From Haliclystus octoradiatus (taxonomy: Eukaryota > Cnidaria > Staurozoa > Stauromedusae > Haliclystidae), in the NCBI GenBank assembly GCA_916610825.1, contig OU744448.1, positions 30,960,107 through 31,024,106 on the forward strand: DNA of 64,000 nucleotides. The letters run 5' to 3'. The translations under genes and the position numbers were made by a program. Every line of letters begins with the position of its first letter. The stretch's first letter is position 1. The notes under the pieces were generated by a model, which was given only the letters and a program-made list of their open reading frames with translations, did not search any database and was not told the origin of the DNA. Shown in pieces: positions 51,062 through 61,493 of this stretch.

Positions 51062-51940
51062 CTAATCTGGCCCAAAGTAATAAAATAATACCTTTTCATC
51101 TACTTCTACGCAATTTAAACAATATCTCTCTGTCACTTTGATGTTGTCATAAAACATTTTGATAAATTTACACCTTACATGTTTTGTAGTTTGTTCAATT
51201 TCGTTGTGTAATCTTGGTTTCATGTTTTCATAAATTGTACCTTCTGATCCATTTCCAATCTCACTATCCTTCTTGTTGATTATTCCAGTTTCATAATTAT
51301 TTTTGTCAACATCTTTTTCATCAATAATATATGTGCCATAATTTTCTATTGGGACTGATACATCGTCTACCTTTGATCCTCCTTCATCTTCTTTATATTT
51401 CTCATTTCTTTTTCTAATTATCTCTTGATCACTATATTCAGTGATAATTCCAAATCTGGATTGATCCTGATCAGTATTCGATACAGCGTCGATTTCATCA
51501 TTCGAAACTTTTACAATGACGTCATCATTATTTTGCGAGGCTATTTCATCATGGCTTTTTGAAGTAGTGACATCATTGTTTTCATGCTTTGCTGTCATAC
51601 CGTTGTTCGACTTGTTCTGAGTTGCTGATAAACTTACTTCGGCAATCTTTTCAAAGCAATTATCGCGGAGTATTTCATGCAATACATCAAAGCATTCCTG
51701 GCATTCGTCAAGTACTTCTGTGTTGAACAGTTGCAAGTGAGTTGCCTTTCGTGTTGCCACGTCAAAATTTCCAAATGTCATTTCAAGTACAGTTAACATA
51801 CCTTCCCATGTTCTCAATTTTTCATCACAATTCATCTTCATGTTTGTTAGTATTTTAAACGTCTCGCCAAACTTTAAACACTCTTGGGTTTGTCTTTCCC
51901 ATTCTCTTGCTATGTCTTCGTTGTCTTCCTCGAAGTACAT
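51062..51940 (-). CDS. Unknown 292-aa ORF of the small LTR element
   Basis: Intact frame from MYFEEDNEDIAREWERQTQE to VLFYYFGPD. The first about 110 residues look helical with regular hydrophobics (CLKFGETFKILTNMK; KLRTWEGMLTVLEM), then comes an acidic, Asn-rich linker with repeated IINKKD/IIDEKD words. A C-terminal segment holds two Cys (YCLNCVEVDEKV). No zinc knuckle CCHC, DTG protease or RT motif. It could be a divergent gag-type capsid kept to package the element's RNA, or a captured host ORF. I do not recognise the family. The intact frame suggests selection or youth. Confidence 0.65.
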   Translation of the reverse strand: MYFEEDNEDIAREWERQTQECLKFGETFKILTNMKMNCDEKLRTWEGMLTVLEMTFGNFDVATRKATHLQLFNTEVLDECQECFDVLHEILRDNCFEKIAEVSLSATQNKSNNGMTAKHENNDVTTSKSHDEIASQNNDDVIVKVSNDEIDAVSNTDQDQSRFGIITEYSDQEIIRKRNEKYKEDEGGSKVDDVSVPIENYGTYIIDEKDVDKNNYETGIINKKDSEIGNGSEGTIYENMKPRLHNEIEQTTKHVRCKFIKMFYDNIKVTERYCLNCVEVDEKVLFYYFGPD

Positions 51941-52012
51941 ATTTCTAATGATTCACAAAATTATTCTTCGTAATTAATCTTGCTCATCGAATCTTTGTTT
52001 TCAAACTCTTAT

Positions 52013-52257
52013 AGTTAGAAATTCTTTCTTATATTTTAAACTCTAAATAGTTCAAAATCTTTCTTATTCTTGAATTAAACTCTAAATAGTTTAAAACTCT
52101 TTCTTCTTCTTGAATTAAACTCTAATTAGTTTAAAACTCTTTCTTCTTCTTGAATTAAACTCTTATTAGTTCAAAACTCTTTCTTCTTCTTGAATTAAAC
52201 TCTTATTAGTTCAAAACTCTTTCTTCTTCTTGATTTAAACTCTAAATAGTTCAAAAC
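52013..52257. repeat. Tandem 39-bp repeat beside the 5' LTR
   Basis: About six units of the form AGTT(C/T)AAAACTCTTTCTTCTTCTTG followed by AATTAAACTCTAAAT, slightly varied. The array fills the leader between LTR and ORF, where a primer site and packaging signal would be expected. In element sense it is a purine-rich GAAGAAGAAAGAG array. Confidence 0.85.
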
Positions 52258-52751
52258 TGTTTCGTCGTTACGACTTTTCTTTATTTTCTAATGAGTACGG
52301 GCAGAGTCAAATACAGTTAAGACTCAAACAAACACAATCCATATCCATTAATAGTACATATAATTCCCACAATTGAAATAATACCAAGTTACTGTAATGT
52401 TGATTATAATTGTCTAAGTCTAAGTGGTTTTGAACGTTATTCCCATACTGAATAATAATAGGAAACAGCGTGTTATTTATACTAATTTACTACATTATTA
52501 AGCATAATCTATAATTACTTACATTTGATGGTCTCAGCAAAACATTAATATACATTTACATCATTTTCTATAAGTATACAATTTAAATAGTTTACATCGG
52601 CATTTTTCTAATTATACAACTTCACGCAGTGCTCTATTTTTAACTAAATAACTATGATGTCATGTTTTATTTATCTATTTATTGAACACATTTAACAATT
52701 GATCTAAACAATAATTTCTATGGAAATACATCTAATTACTTAATCAAAACA
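52258..52751 (-). repeat. Small LTR element, 5' LTR
   Basis: 494 bp. In element sense the sequence just inside (GTTTTGAACTATTTAGAG) does not start with TGG, so no standard primer-binding site is evident. Confidence 0.92.
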
Positions 52752-52907
52752 AGGGGTGCTTTACGGAAAATATATTATCAACAAATGAAGGAAGATCAAT
52801 TTTAGTCAATTATAGTTGTAAATATGTACGGACGCTATCATAGTTTTATCATGAGTCATGAAGATGCTGATATTTATCCTTTATTGTATATTGTATATAG
52901 CAATGAT

Positions 52908-53237
<330 letters not shown>

Positions 53238-54043
53238 GAATCGGAACAGGAACATCATCTTGAGATATAGATATGTCCACTCTATATTCAAAGCAATGTG
53301 TAATATTCGGGCTTTTCAGTTGTCGCTACGAGGGGTTTGTTAAAGTTAATAAAATATTTTAGATTGGGTCCCTCATTTATACAATTTATTGTATCAAATT
53401 GAAATCTCTTGATCACCTGTTGTTTTCACCACTCAATTTCATACAGAGATTCACTCAACCAATACTATTTACATACCGATGCCTTTCACTGTGAAACCAT
53501 TTCATGAACTGGTTAACTAATACACAATCCATAATTACTTCATTCGAGCTATGTAGTCAACATACCAATTAGTTAAACATAACCGATATTTATTTAATTT
53601 GAAATATGCAGTACAATAGAGTATCAATCTTATTTTTACTATACTTTATATTTGTGTAAGGATTAATTATCAAAACTGAAATGCATTATCAGTGTTGTTC
53701 TGAATTTTTAATTTCTTTTCGTGTTTTATTGACATTCTTTTTGACAAATTTTACTGCAGACTACTGAAGGGAGCGAAGCGACCACTTTGAGGAAGCCGAA
53801 GACTCGTTGTAGATGTAGTTCTAATGTTAGTCTGGTGACTTTGATATGGCCTTTGGACCTCTTATACATTAATTAAGGTTACCTAATTAATGTCTAATAA
53901 ATTAAGGTCTAATAAATCACAAGTTGAACGTGTGACACTCTGGGTAATGAAAACGGCATTGTTACTTCATAATCGATACAATATATCTATGCTCAGTTTT
54001 TAGCAAACATTGAGAACTCTACTGAACACTATTTCCATATATT
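53238..54043. other. Intergenic / G6PC-like 3' flank
   Basis: AT-rich, with no recognised exon or repeat. TTTATT words (AATAAA on the minus strand) near 53590 and elsewhere could be polyadenylation signals for the G6PC-like gene. Confidence 0.4.
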
Positions 54044-57000
54044 CTAAGCAGTTTTCTTTCTAAGAGGAGTAACAGTAAAAGTACTCAAAAACAAGGGAAG
54101 TAATCCAGAAATAATTACTGATATCATTGTAAATTTAGCAAACGACATCGAATAAAGTATAATGGAATTGTGAAGGTAAAGTGGGACTTTTTCTATAACA
54201 TAGCATACCAATAAACCAATGATTGCTTCCAGAACTTTGTATTTTGTTTCAATATTAGTGAATAGTATTACTGTTGTTGTTTCTTTTTCGTAATTGACAT
54301 CTCCAGTATTATTTCCTGTGACATATCCTTGATAGATAAAATTACCAATTCCCAAACCAAATACTGCACGGCGTAGAATCAAATGTACCCAAGATTTATG
54401 ATGGCACCATTTTAATGCTTTTGCAACAGTTGATAAAGGATCTAAGCTAAACAATTGTAAACCATTGTATGTGGAAAAAGCAATAACAATCATGAAAACA
54501 CTGCCGTAAATACAACCACCGGTAGTATGTATTATATTTTCATCCTGATTCGAAAGCTTCCAAACAAATATTGCTATAGATATCCCAACGAACACAGCAA
54601 CAATAACTTGGTGAGGAAAATGAGCAGCTAAAAAAAGTCGACATAAACACACACCAATAGTCAAAAAGAGATAACATAAAAATGTGAGGCACATTGTAAG
54701 GAATGTTGTTGTCTTTGTAAATCTTGTTTGAAATTGTTTATGCATTATTATAAGAGCTAGTGCTCCTGTTGACGAAATTGCCATAACGTGACCAGATGGA
54801 AAGCCTATATTAAACAGAGAAAAACCACTTAATATTTCTATACCAGAACATGTTACTGTACAAGAAACCAAGAGATAGAAAGAGGCTATTAGATATCAAT
54901 TTCAATTACTGATAACCTGCATACAGATTAAGGAAAAGAACCAAAGGAAGTCAATGTCTTATTTCCAAAATCATCTGATCGGGTTGATCCGGGAGAGTTA
55001 AAGCCAAGCCAGAGCCATCTATTTTTCGTTCTTCGTCTAATTATTCGTGCGGGACACGCACAATTTTCGTTCCGTTGAAAACAAGGTTTTGCTTTTGAGC
55101 AAAAGATTTTTGAGTTCATGATATTATTTTCGCGAACTTTGTTCAAATTTCGTGAGCCTGAGATTGACCAAACGAAAATGAGATCCATATAAAAGCACGT
55201 GAATGGCATTTGTCCAATTGGAACTGAGAGCGGCACATGAAAAAGAGTTCCAACTTTTGTAAATAGATGACTATGGTTAAACCACTTAATAGTCTAAAGT
55301 AGTATAAATATGAGAGGTTCAGGACAAAAAGGGTGGTTATATGTCACCAAGTTGATATTCATATCGAGTTGATTCAATGATTCATATAAGTTTTATAATG
55401 ATCACTCTCAGTGATGTTAATGAGTGGAGCATATCAGTGTCATCAGTGGAGCATATCATTGTCATCAGTAGATATCTTATTGATAATGAAATGTTAAATG
55501 GGTTAGTTCCGACATAGTATCAACTATCAAGCTTCAACACATTTATTGTTCTATGTTAAATAACAATAGACAATGAACAGCACAACAACAGAGACTGTTT
55601 TTGGCAGTTGTCCTCTAGCGTGGTCAAAACATATATTTTCATCAAGCTAGCAGTCAGATTTTTTATTTCAAAAAAAGTAGTTGGTTTATACAATATCGAG
55701 CACTGACTATGGTATTAAAAATAATTAAGAGGCAATCTATCAATACCTGTGTTAAAGAAATGTAGTTTAAAATGATAATTCTTTTCAAATTAATATTTCG
55801 GTGTCATTCAATATTTGTCTGATTTCTCTAAAAACTATTTAACTAAGGACATTCTAGACTGAATCTGCACTTTTTTCATTCCACTCTTTCAGATTTTGTT
55901 CAAATTACGCACAAATACAGCTTGATGAGCTGATCCCAGAACTGTAACTTTTGCCAAGATATTGCAACAGTTTCAATTCTATAGCACTTCAATGATTCAA
56001 AGATGTGTGAAAACGTTGCTGCAATTCTTCTACAAATTTCTTTGCCTTTTATAAATAAAGGGTTAAGACACACTTGCCATATCTGTGTTCTCATTTACTA
56101 CATGAGGAATGTTGGAAGACATAAGTGAAGTATTGAAAGCTCAAGCCAGAGGCATGTGCTTTCAATACTTCCCTAGTGTCTTCCAACTTTTTCAAGTGTA
56201 GTAAATAGACAAAAATATGGAAGAGTGTGGTAACCCTTTTCAATAAATCAAATCTCATAATCAAGTTTGTTTATACGAAGTGGATAATGTTCCGGCAGCC
56301 GGAATCCTGAGTGCTAGAGATAATGTTCCGTGCGTCTTCTGTGCATGCTTAATGTGCTGTTTGCGTTTCTCTCCCATTCATTCAAGATGCAATGGCGATG
56401 GACGGTCCCTCGACCGCGTTAATAACAATTTTGTTCATAACAAGTTTTATAATAGAATATAAAATAATTCAAAGTGCTAGAGGTTGAAAACACTTTATAT
56501 GAGGGATTCACGACGCTGGATGCCACCGTTCTTCCAAACTTATAGAAAAAGCGAACGAACACGGCTTTGGTTTTGAGTTTTGGGGTTTTGACTTTTGGTG
56601 TACGACAAAATCAGAATTGGTAGGCCGCATGTAGCATCAGTTACAGGAAAAGGAAATGACTAATAATTAATTATCCCATATTATTACAAATTACCATAGT
56701 AAAAATGTTTTGAAATATTGTTAGGCAGCATAAATATTCGCTAAAACCTTTTAAGCGCGCCAAATAAATGTCACGACACTCAAACATTAAAAACGCTGCG
56801 CTGGGTTGCATCGCTGAAAAGCTTCGATAAATCAAACACAGAATAAAATGATTAATGCATAGATATGCTGAATATCGTTTTTCTTAATATTTATTCCAAA
56901 CAGTCGATCTAACTTGCGGTGTGGGTGAATTTTTTTACAAACTTTTTACGATATAATTTTGGATCGATCGACACAGCCATGTTTACTATCTACATACGCA

Positions 57001-60000
57001 TGCGCAAAGGACTCACGGAACATTATCTTTTGAAGACAGCTTTCCGGCAGCCGGAACAATATCCACTGCGTTGTTTATATTACTCTAACACTCAATCTGT
57101 CTACAATCTTCAAAGCAAATATCTTCAATTTAGTAATTTGATTGTAATGTTCCTCTATTTCTCTCTAGAGGTAATTTGGTCAGTATCAATGATATAATAA
57201 TTGGATGCTGTATTGTATTAAGTCTCATAGCACATAGGTGTGTTAACAGCCAAATACGGGTATCAATTTAATGATGCTGACAAGATGTCTCATCCTAGCT
57301 AAAGGAGAGAAATAAGAAAACAAAAGAACAGTCCACATTCCCACAACAATGAAGAACTATTAATTAGGGAAACATAAAAGGAAACAAAAACAAAGAAAAG
57401 AGTAGAATGAATAATAATGTTTGTGGATTAAATATGGAATTGACCTTGGATGGATATGTTGTAGGCCTATGAATACGAATATAGTGAGACCTTATTGCAG
57501 TGAATAATGCATTGGACCTGAGCCCGCAGGTTCTTGGGTTCACTCCCTGGCAGAATCACTATTGGTTGGCATCAGGAAGGTCATCTGATCACTAATTTCA
57601 AACATGCTCCAGAAGACTAACCAACTAACCATCTGTGCCAGTGAAACAAGCTGCTAGATTACCTGCTTTTGGGTAAAATGATAAATCTGAAGAAAAAAAA
57701 CTCATATGATGCAGATGAAGTATGGGACATTTGAAATATGCGAGTTGTAGCCTATGCTTCAAGTCTGTAGTCATAGAATATAGCTTAGTTAAAAGATGAG
57801 CCTTTCATCTTCTGTCTCTCTAAACACCCACAGAACGACATGCGTTATTGGTAACTATGTTATCGGCTACAACACTGCTTCAAAATACAGTTGACTAACC
57901 TGGGCCTGTTTCACATGTAACAGGATACTGAGATAATTTGTTTGATTCTTTGTTGATATATTGAGCGTTTTCATAAACCCACCAATAAGGCCTGTCGTCC
58001 ATAAACAACCTTTGGAAAAATTGGTAAAGGCATCATAGGCATGTTATTATTGATCATTGTGCAGGAGTTAAGTAAGCATTGCTGATACAAAAGTCCCAAA
58101 AATGCGTGAAATCCGATGGCGCTTCCATAGAATCCTCACATTCTAATATTGAGATTATGGGTATTTTTTATTGTTTCCAAACTTTTTCTGGCTTCAAATA
58201 TTAATTGCTTTTACTTTTTTTACATTTTCATGGTGTTTTCACAAACATTCATGTCATTTTCATGGTTTTGGTGTAAATTGTATTGTAAGTTGGTGTTAAT
58301 GACGTAAATGGATTGTAATCTACCGTACTGGTGACCATATAAGTCAAGGCTCTACCGGTAAAATAAAAAGTCATTTGGCCACCCCCAAATTGAGTTGGGC
58401 TGAATCGGGATGAGTTGGCGTGTGTTGGGCTATGAAAAAAGCAGTTTGAAGATGATCAAAAATTTGGCCAACGGAGTCCAATAATCTATTGTTCTCAACC
58501 TTTTTCGAAGTTGTTGGCAAAATCTAAAAAGTCATTTGGCCGCTTTGGCCAATTCAGGCCAACACAGCTTTGATCAGCAAAATACGAGGCTTCAGTGACT
58601 GATTAAAAAGGACATAATTCGTAATTTGAAGCGGACAGTTATTCATGTCTAGACTTCGCCTCGATTTATTTCAAGTGTAAAATTATGTTATTTTTGAGTA
58701 ATTTATGTCTATATTTTACTGTCGTTCATCAAAGAACATCATGGTTCTATATCCTTAGATAAATTTAGACTATACACGTTGTATATGAAGTCGACATGCA
58801 CTATAACAACACTACCACTTCTCAATTTCTGTATTTTACGGTCGCCATTTTGTCAACTAAAATCATGCTTCAATATGTTGATGTTGGCGAAAATAAAAGC
58901 CATTTGACCATCCCAAAATTGAGTTAGCGAAAATAAAAAGTCATTTGGCCACCCAAAGTTGAGTTGGCGTGAATTGGTGAGTTGTTGGCCAAAAATAAAA
59001 AAGTCATTTGGCCATGTCTCATTCTATTTCACCAACACACATTTATTTTGGCCATTGAGTTGTCATGTGTTGGGCTACGAAAAAAGTCATTTTGCCGTAG
59101 CTTTAGTACTGAATAAAAAGATATAAATCAGTTCGGTATCATTTCAGTACATTTTCAGAAGCCTTGCTTTTTTCACCTTCAGTAATTTTGCCGGCATATT
59201 TCCGGTGTCTGTAAACTTTGTACCTGTGTACGTGTATACTTTTCACATAAATTTTCATAAATTCTCACATTTTATCGCAATCCTAGAAAGGAGGTTGAAG
59301 CCGTGAAATATTCTCGCCATCTATCGTCACACGTAGCGCTAGAGGATGATTTTCAGCATCTTGAGCCGCCTGTGAAGATATTTCCCGGGAAAAATTATTA
59401 CAGTCAAATCTGCTATAACGGCCACTCTGATAGAACGGCCACTCATACAGAACGGCCACATTAAGTATTTCTCCTGCCATTTTCTTTTGTTTTCTGTCCC
59501 TATAGAGCGGTCATCTCTCTAACGCGGCCAGCGGCCACTTTTTATCATTTATTTTGTATCCAAACATCTCATACAACGGCCACTTTTGTATATTTTGTCC
59601 ATGTTTCTTTGAAAGTTATACAATTATTTTGTAAAGAAGCGATTTTAAAACAATAGTTTGCATGAATAGTTTATGTAATTCAAAGCCGACGTGATCGAAT
59701 TGCGTTGAATTCTTTTGTTTGTTCAAGTGTGAAAGGTCAACACATTAGTGTGAATGTCAAAAAAACGTGAGCAGTTTGAATGAATGTTAAAGCGACGCGA
59801 CTAACAAACAAACACGGAGAGAATATTTTCTTGCAAGTTTGCAACTCTAACCACGCTCTCATTATTCTAACCAAAATATCATTAAACTGAAAAAGTCTCA
59901 TCTTTTTGAAATAAATTTAATTGTTGCTGTATTTTATTCATCTTTTTTTGCTGACTATAATTTATCATTCAACTCTTCTTGAACTTTTCTATTTTCTATC

Positions 60001-60801
60001 AACATTTACTTTTTTGTTATTTGATATAAAGTAATTTATTATTTGAATAAATAGTTATACTACAGTTGTAGTTTCATTTCTCAATTCTCATTTAATTATC
60101 TGTGATGAATTTGAAATAACTTTGTGTTGGTTTGCTTTGTCCATTGTTCTATTCTATTGTTCTATGATTCTATTGTTTTTGACAGAACGGCCACTCTTAT
60201 ATAGCGGCCAATTTACGGCCGGCTATTTAGTGGCCGTTATAGACAGATTTGACTGTACTACTATTTATCTATAGAATATTGTTTCTCTGCCTAGGAAAGG
60301 CAAAAAAGATCAATAAAGCGTCTGCGCCTGCCGACGAATGTTTTGTGGCCGCCCCCAAGATCTTGATAAAAAGCACCCTTCTTTGAAAACTGGTTGATCG
60401 TGATAGTTGTATGTCTGTATTCTGCCTATCGCCTATTGGCAATCCATCTTATACTAGTCCTTACTGGCTTTGTTAGAGCCTAGATACAGTCAAATTTGCA
60501 ATTTGGCCGTATAATAGTAGTGTGACTAGTGTGTCTAGTGTCTATCCTTATCCTAAATAATTAGTAGGCCTACTAACCATTTCAAAACCGCATTGGACCA
60601 TTCTGCCAGCGAAGATACCCATAACATCATAAATCCTGCTCTCCGACTGAACGCAAAAAATATTGGAAAAGTGATAAGAAAACAATTGCGTGGATCTCCA
60701 ATGAAAGAAAGCCAGTTTAATAGTGTGACTTGTGAAGCAAACAGCTTTTGTATGTTAACAAGGATATCAATTTGAGCAGAGTTTACCCACGGTGGTATCA
60801 T
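54044..60801 (-). CDS. G6PC: Glucose-6-phosphatase catalytic subunit, 3 exons
   Basis: Exons 60578-60801, 57900-58009 and 54044-54804 join in phase to give 364 residues (human G6PC1 has 357). The first ends AAATG|GTTAGT; the second runs CCAAAG| to CCCAG|GTTAGT; the third starts after TTTAATATAG. The phosphatase signature is complete: K74 and R81-P (KWLFMDDRP), PSGH with His117, and CRLFLAAHFPHQ with Arg167 and nucleophile His173; Cys166 replaces the usual Ser. CETGPG precedes PSGH as in vertebrate enzymes. The protein is polytopic, and the C-terminus KKTA is a KKxx ER-retrieval signal. The family hydrolyses glucose-6-phosphate in the ER lumen, the last step of gluconeogenesis and glycogen breakdown. 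Only three exons, against five in vertebrates. Confidence 0.92.
56098..56204. repeat. Hairpin in G6PC-like intron 2
   Basis: Arms of about 45 bp (TGTTGGAAGACATAAGTGAA and GTATTGAAAGC, with outer CTACATGA) return inverted as GCTTTCAATACTTCCCTAGTG, TCTTCCAACTTTTTCA and GTAGTA, around a loop of about 15 nt. Confidence 0.65.
56279..57067. mobile_element. Element with TTCCGGC.GCCGGAA inverted ends
   Basis: The left end, AGTGGATAATGTTCCGGCAG followed by CCGGAAT, is inverted at the right as TTTCCGGCAGCCGGAACAAT and ATCCACT. The ends are about 28 bp, are themselves palindromic, and lie 790 bp apart. I could not define the target duplication, and no transposase ORF is visible. Confidence 0.55.
57486..57690 (+). 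repeat. SINE family B copy
   Basis: GCATTGGACCTGAGCCCGCAG, GTTCTTGGGTTCACTCCCTGG (B-box-like) and CACTATTGGTTGGCATCAGG, then TGCTTTTGGGTAAAATGATA at the tail. The best-preserved head of this family in the window. Confidence 0.6.
57900..58009 (-). CDS. G6PC: G6PC-like exon 2
   Basis: 110 bp, read as LFMDDRPYWWVYENAQ, then SQYPVTCETGPG. It carries the active-site Arg (R81) and the two Trp that follow it. Too short to appear as a long ORF; found from the phase gap between exons 1 and 3. Confidence 0.9.
58360..59110. repeat. Cluster of 'AAAGTCATTTGGCCA' repeats
   Basis: At least six copies of (A)AAAAGTCATTTGGCC with neighbouring AAATTGAGTTGGC and GTGTTGGGCTA words, arranged as two similar blocks (about 58360-58570 and 58890-59110). 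Intronic to the G6PC-like gene; no coding potential. Confidence 0.6.
59401..60255. mobile_element. Non-autonomous mariner-type element, 855 bp
   Basis: CAGTCAAATCTGCTATAACG and repeated AACGGCCACTC at the left, inverted as GTGGCCGTTATAGACAGATTTG and ACTG at the right, with TA on both sides. The subterminal GGCCACTTTT repeats also face each other. It is a large relative of the 'GGCCAC' MITEs and carries no transposase frame. Confidence 0.7.
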
Positions 60802-61010
60802 TATTGAATGAAAAAAAGGAAAACATATAACATGTAAGGTTTAATTTATTTTGACAAAACATTAAACATAGCTGTCCTGTTTGAGCCTCGTATAGTTAGC
60901 ACGTTTTGTGAGAGAGGGCAGTTCTCCATTGTGATTTGCGCGCGAAATACTCATAACAAAACAATAATAATCCACGCCCAAACCTACTTCCAACATTTTT
61001 TCTGGTAATC
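60802..61010. promoter_or_regulatory. Shared promoter, G6PC-like and EF-hand genes
   Basis: Only 209 bp separate the two outward start codons. The centre has a GCGCGC block (TTTGCGCGCGAAATACTC, near 60935) and a CACGCCC box (near 60974). No TATA box at a convincing distance. Coupled expression is an inference from geometry. Confidence 0.55.
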
Positions 61011-61493
61011 ATGGCCGCTGCAACTAGTTACTTCGATGCTAACACCCCTGACATTGTCCTCAAAAGCCTGTTTTCAAAATACGACACAGATGGTAGTGGA
61101 AATCTTGGTAAGAACGAACTCAGAACATTATTTCTGGATGACTTAGGTATGTCTAACGAAGAAGCAGATTCACATACGCTTTTGATCGATAAAGACGGAA
61201 GCGGTCAGACATCATTTGACGAATTGAAAGGTTGGCTTCATAATTCTAAAAATATTGTTAACGATAATACTAAATATCATCGGCTACAAAAGGCTGTTGA
61301 ATATTTCAAGAAATATGACACAGATAAAAGTGGCGTATTGGATGATGTAGAATTTGTCAAGTTGATGGGGGATTTAGGACAAAGTTCGGTCGAATCTGCT
61401 AAACAAGCTCTGGATAAAGATGGAAACGGGAAAATTTCATTTCACGAATTCCTTAAATGGCTTAATTGGCTACCGCAAGAAGATCTACAATAG
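61011..61493 (+). CDS. Four-EF-hand Ca2+-binding protein, 160 aa
   Basis: Single-exon gene. Four canonical 12-residue loops with Asp at position 1 and Glu at 12: residues 25-36 (DTDGSGNLGKNE), 60-71 (DKDGSGQTSFDE), 103-114 (DTDKSGVLDDVE) and 135-146 (DKDGNGKISFHE). All liganding positions look filled, so four sites should bind calcium. No signal peptide, membrane segment or N-terminal myristoylation Gly. Size and spacing fit the calmodulin/calbindin superfamily, but the loops do not place it in one subfamily. The start has Kozak-like AATCATGG. ATTAAA at 61676 and AATAAA at 61963 are possible polyadenylation signals. Confidence 0.9.
   Translation: MAAATSYFDANTPDIVLKSLFSKYDTDGSGNLGKNELRTLFLDDLGMSNEEADSHTLLIDKDGSGQTSFDELKGWLHNSKNIVNDNTKYHRLQKAVEYFKKYDTDKSGVLDDVEFVKLMGDLGQSSVESAKQALDKDGNGKISFHEFLKWLNWLPQEDLQ

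Larger units (their letters stand above)
50375..52751 (-). mobile_element. Small non-autonomous LTR element, unknown ORF
   Basis: Two 494-bp LTRs (50375-50868 and 52258-52751), TG...CA ended, read as identical throughout. They are flanked by a perfect 5-bp duplication AGGGG (50370-50374; 52752-52756). The interior is only 1389 bp. On the minus strand the 3' LTR (left) is preceded by a purine-rich CTAGGGGTGAG, which sets the orientation. The interior has one ORF and a tandem repeat but no protease, RT, RNase H or integrase. It is inserted in the LINE, whose sequence resumes at 52757. Mobilisation must come from another element. Confidence 0.9.

Noticed and set aside
54805-54871. Start of the G6PC-like protein at the ATG at 54871
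   Set aside because: This ATG is in an intron. The conserved N-terminal half is encoded by exons at 60.6-60.8 and 57.9-58.0 kb that join in phase.
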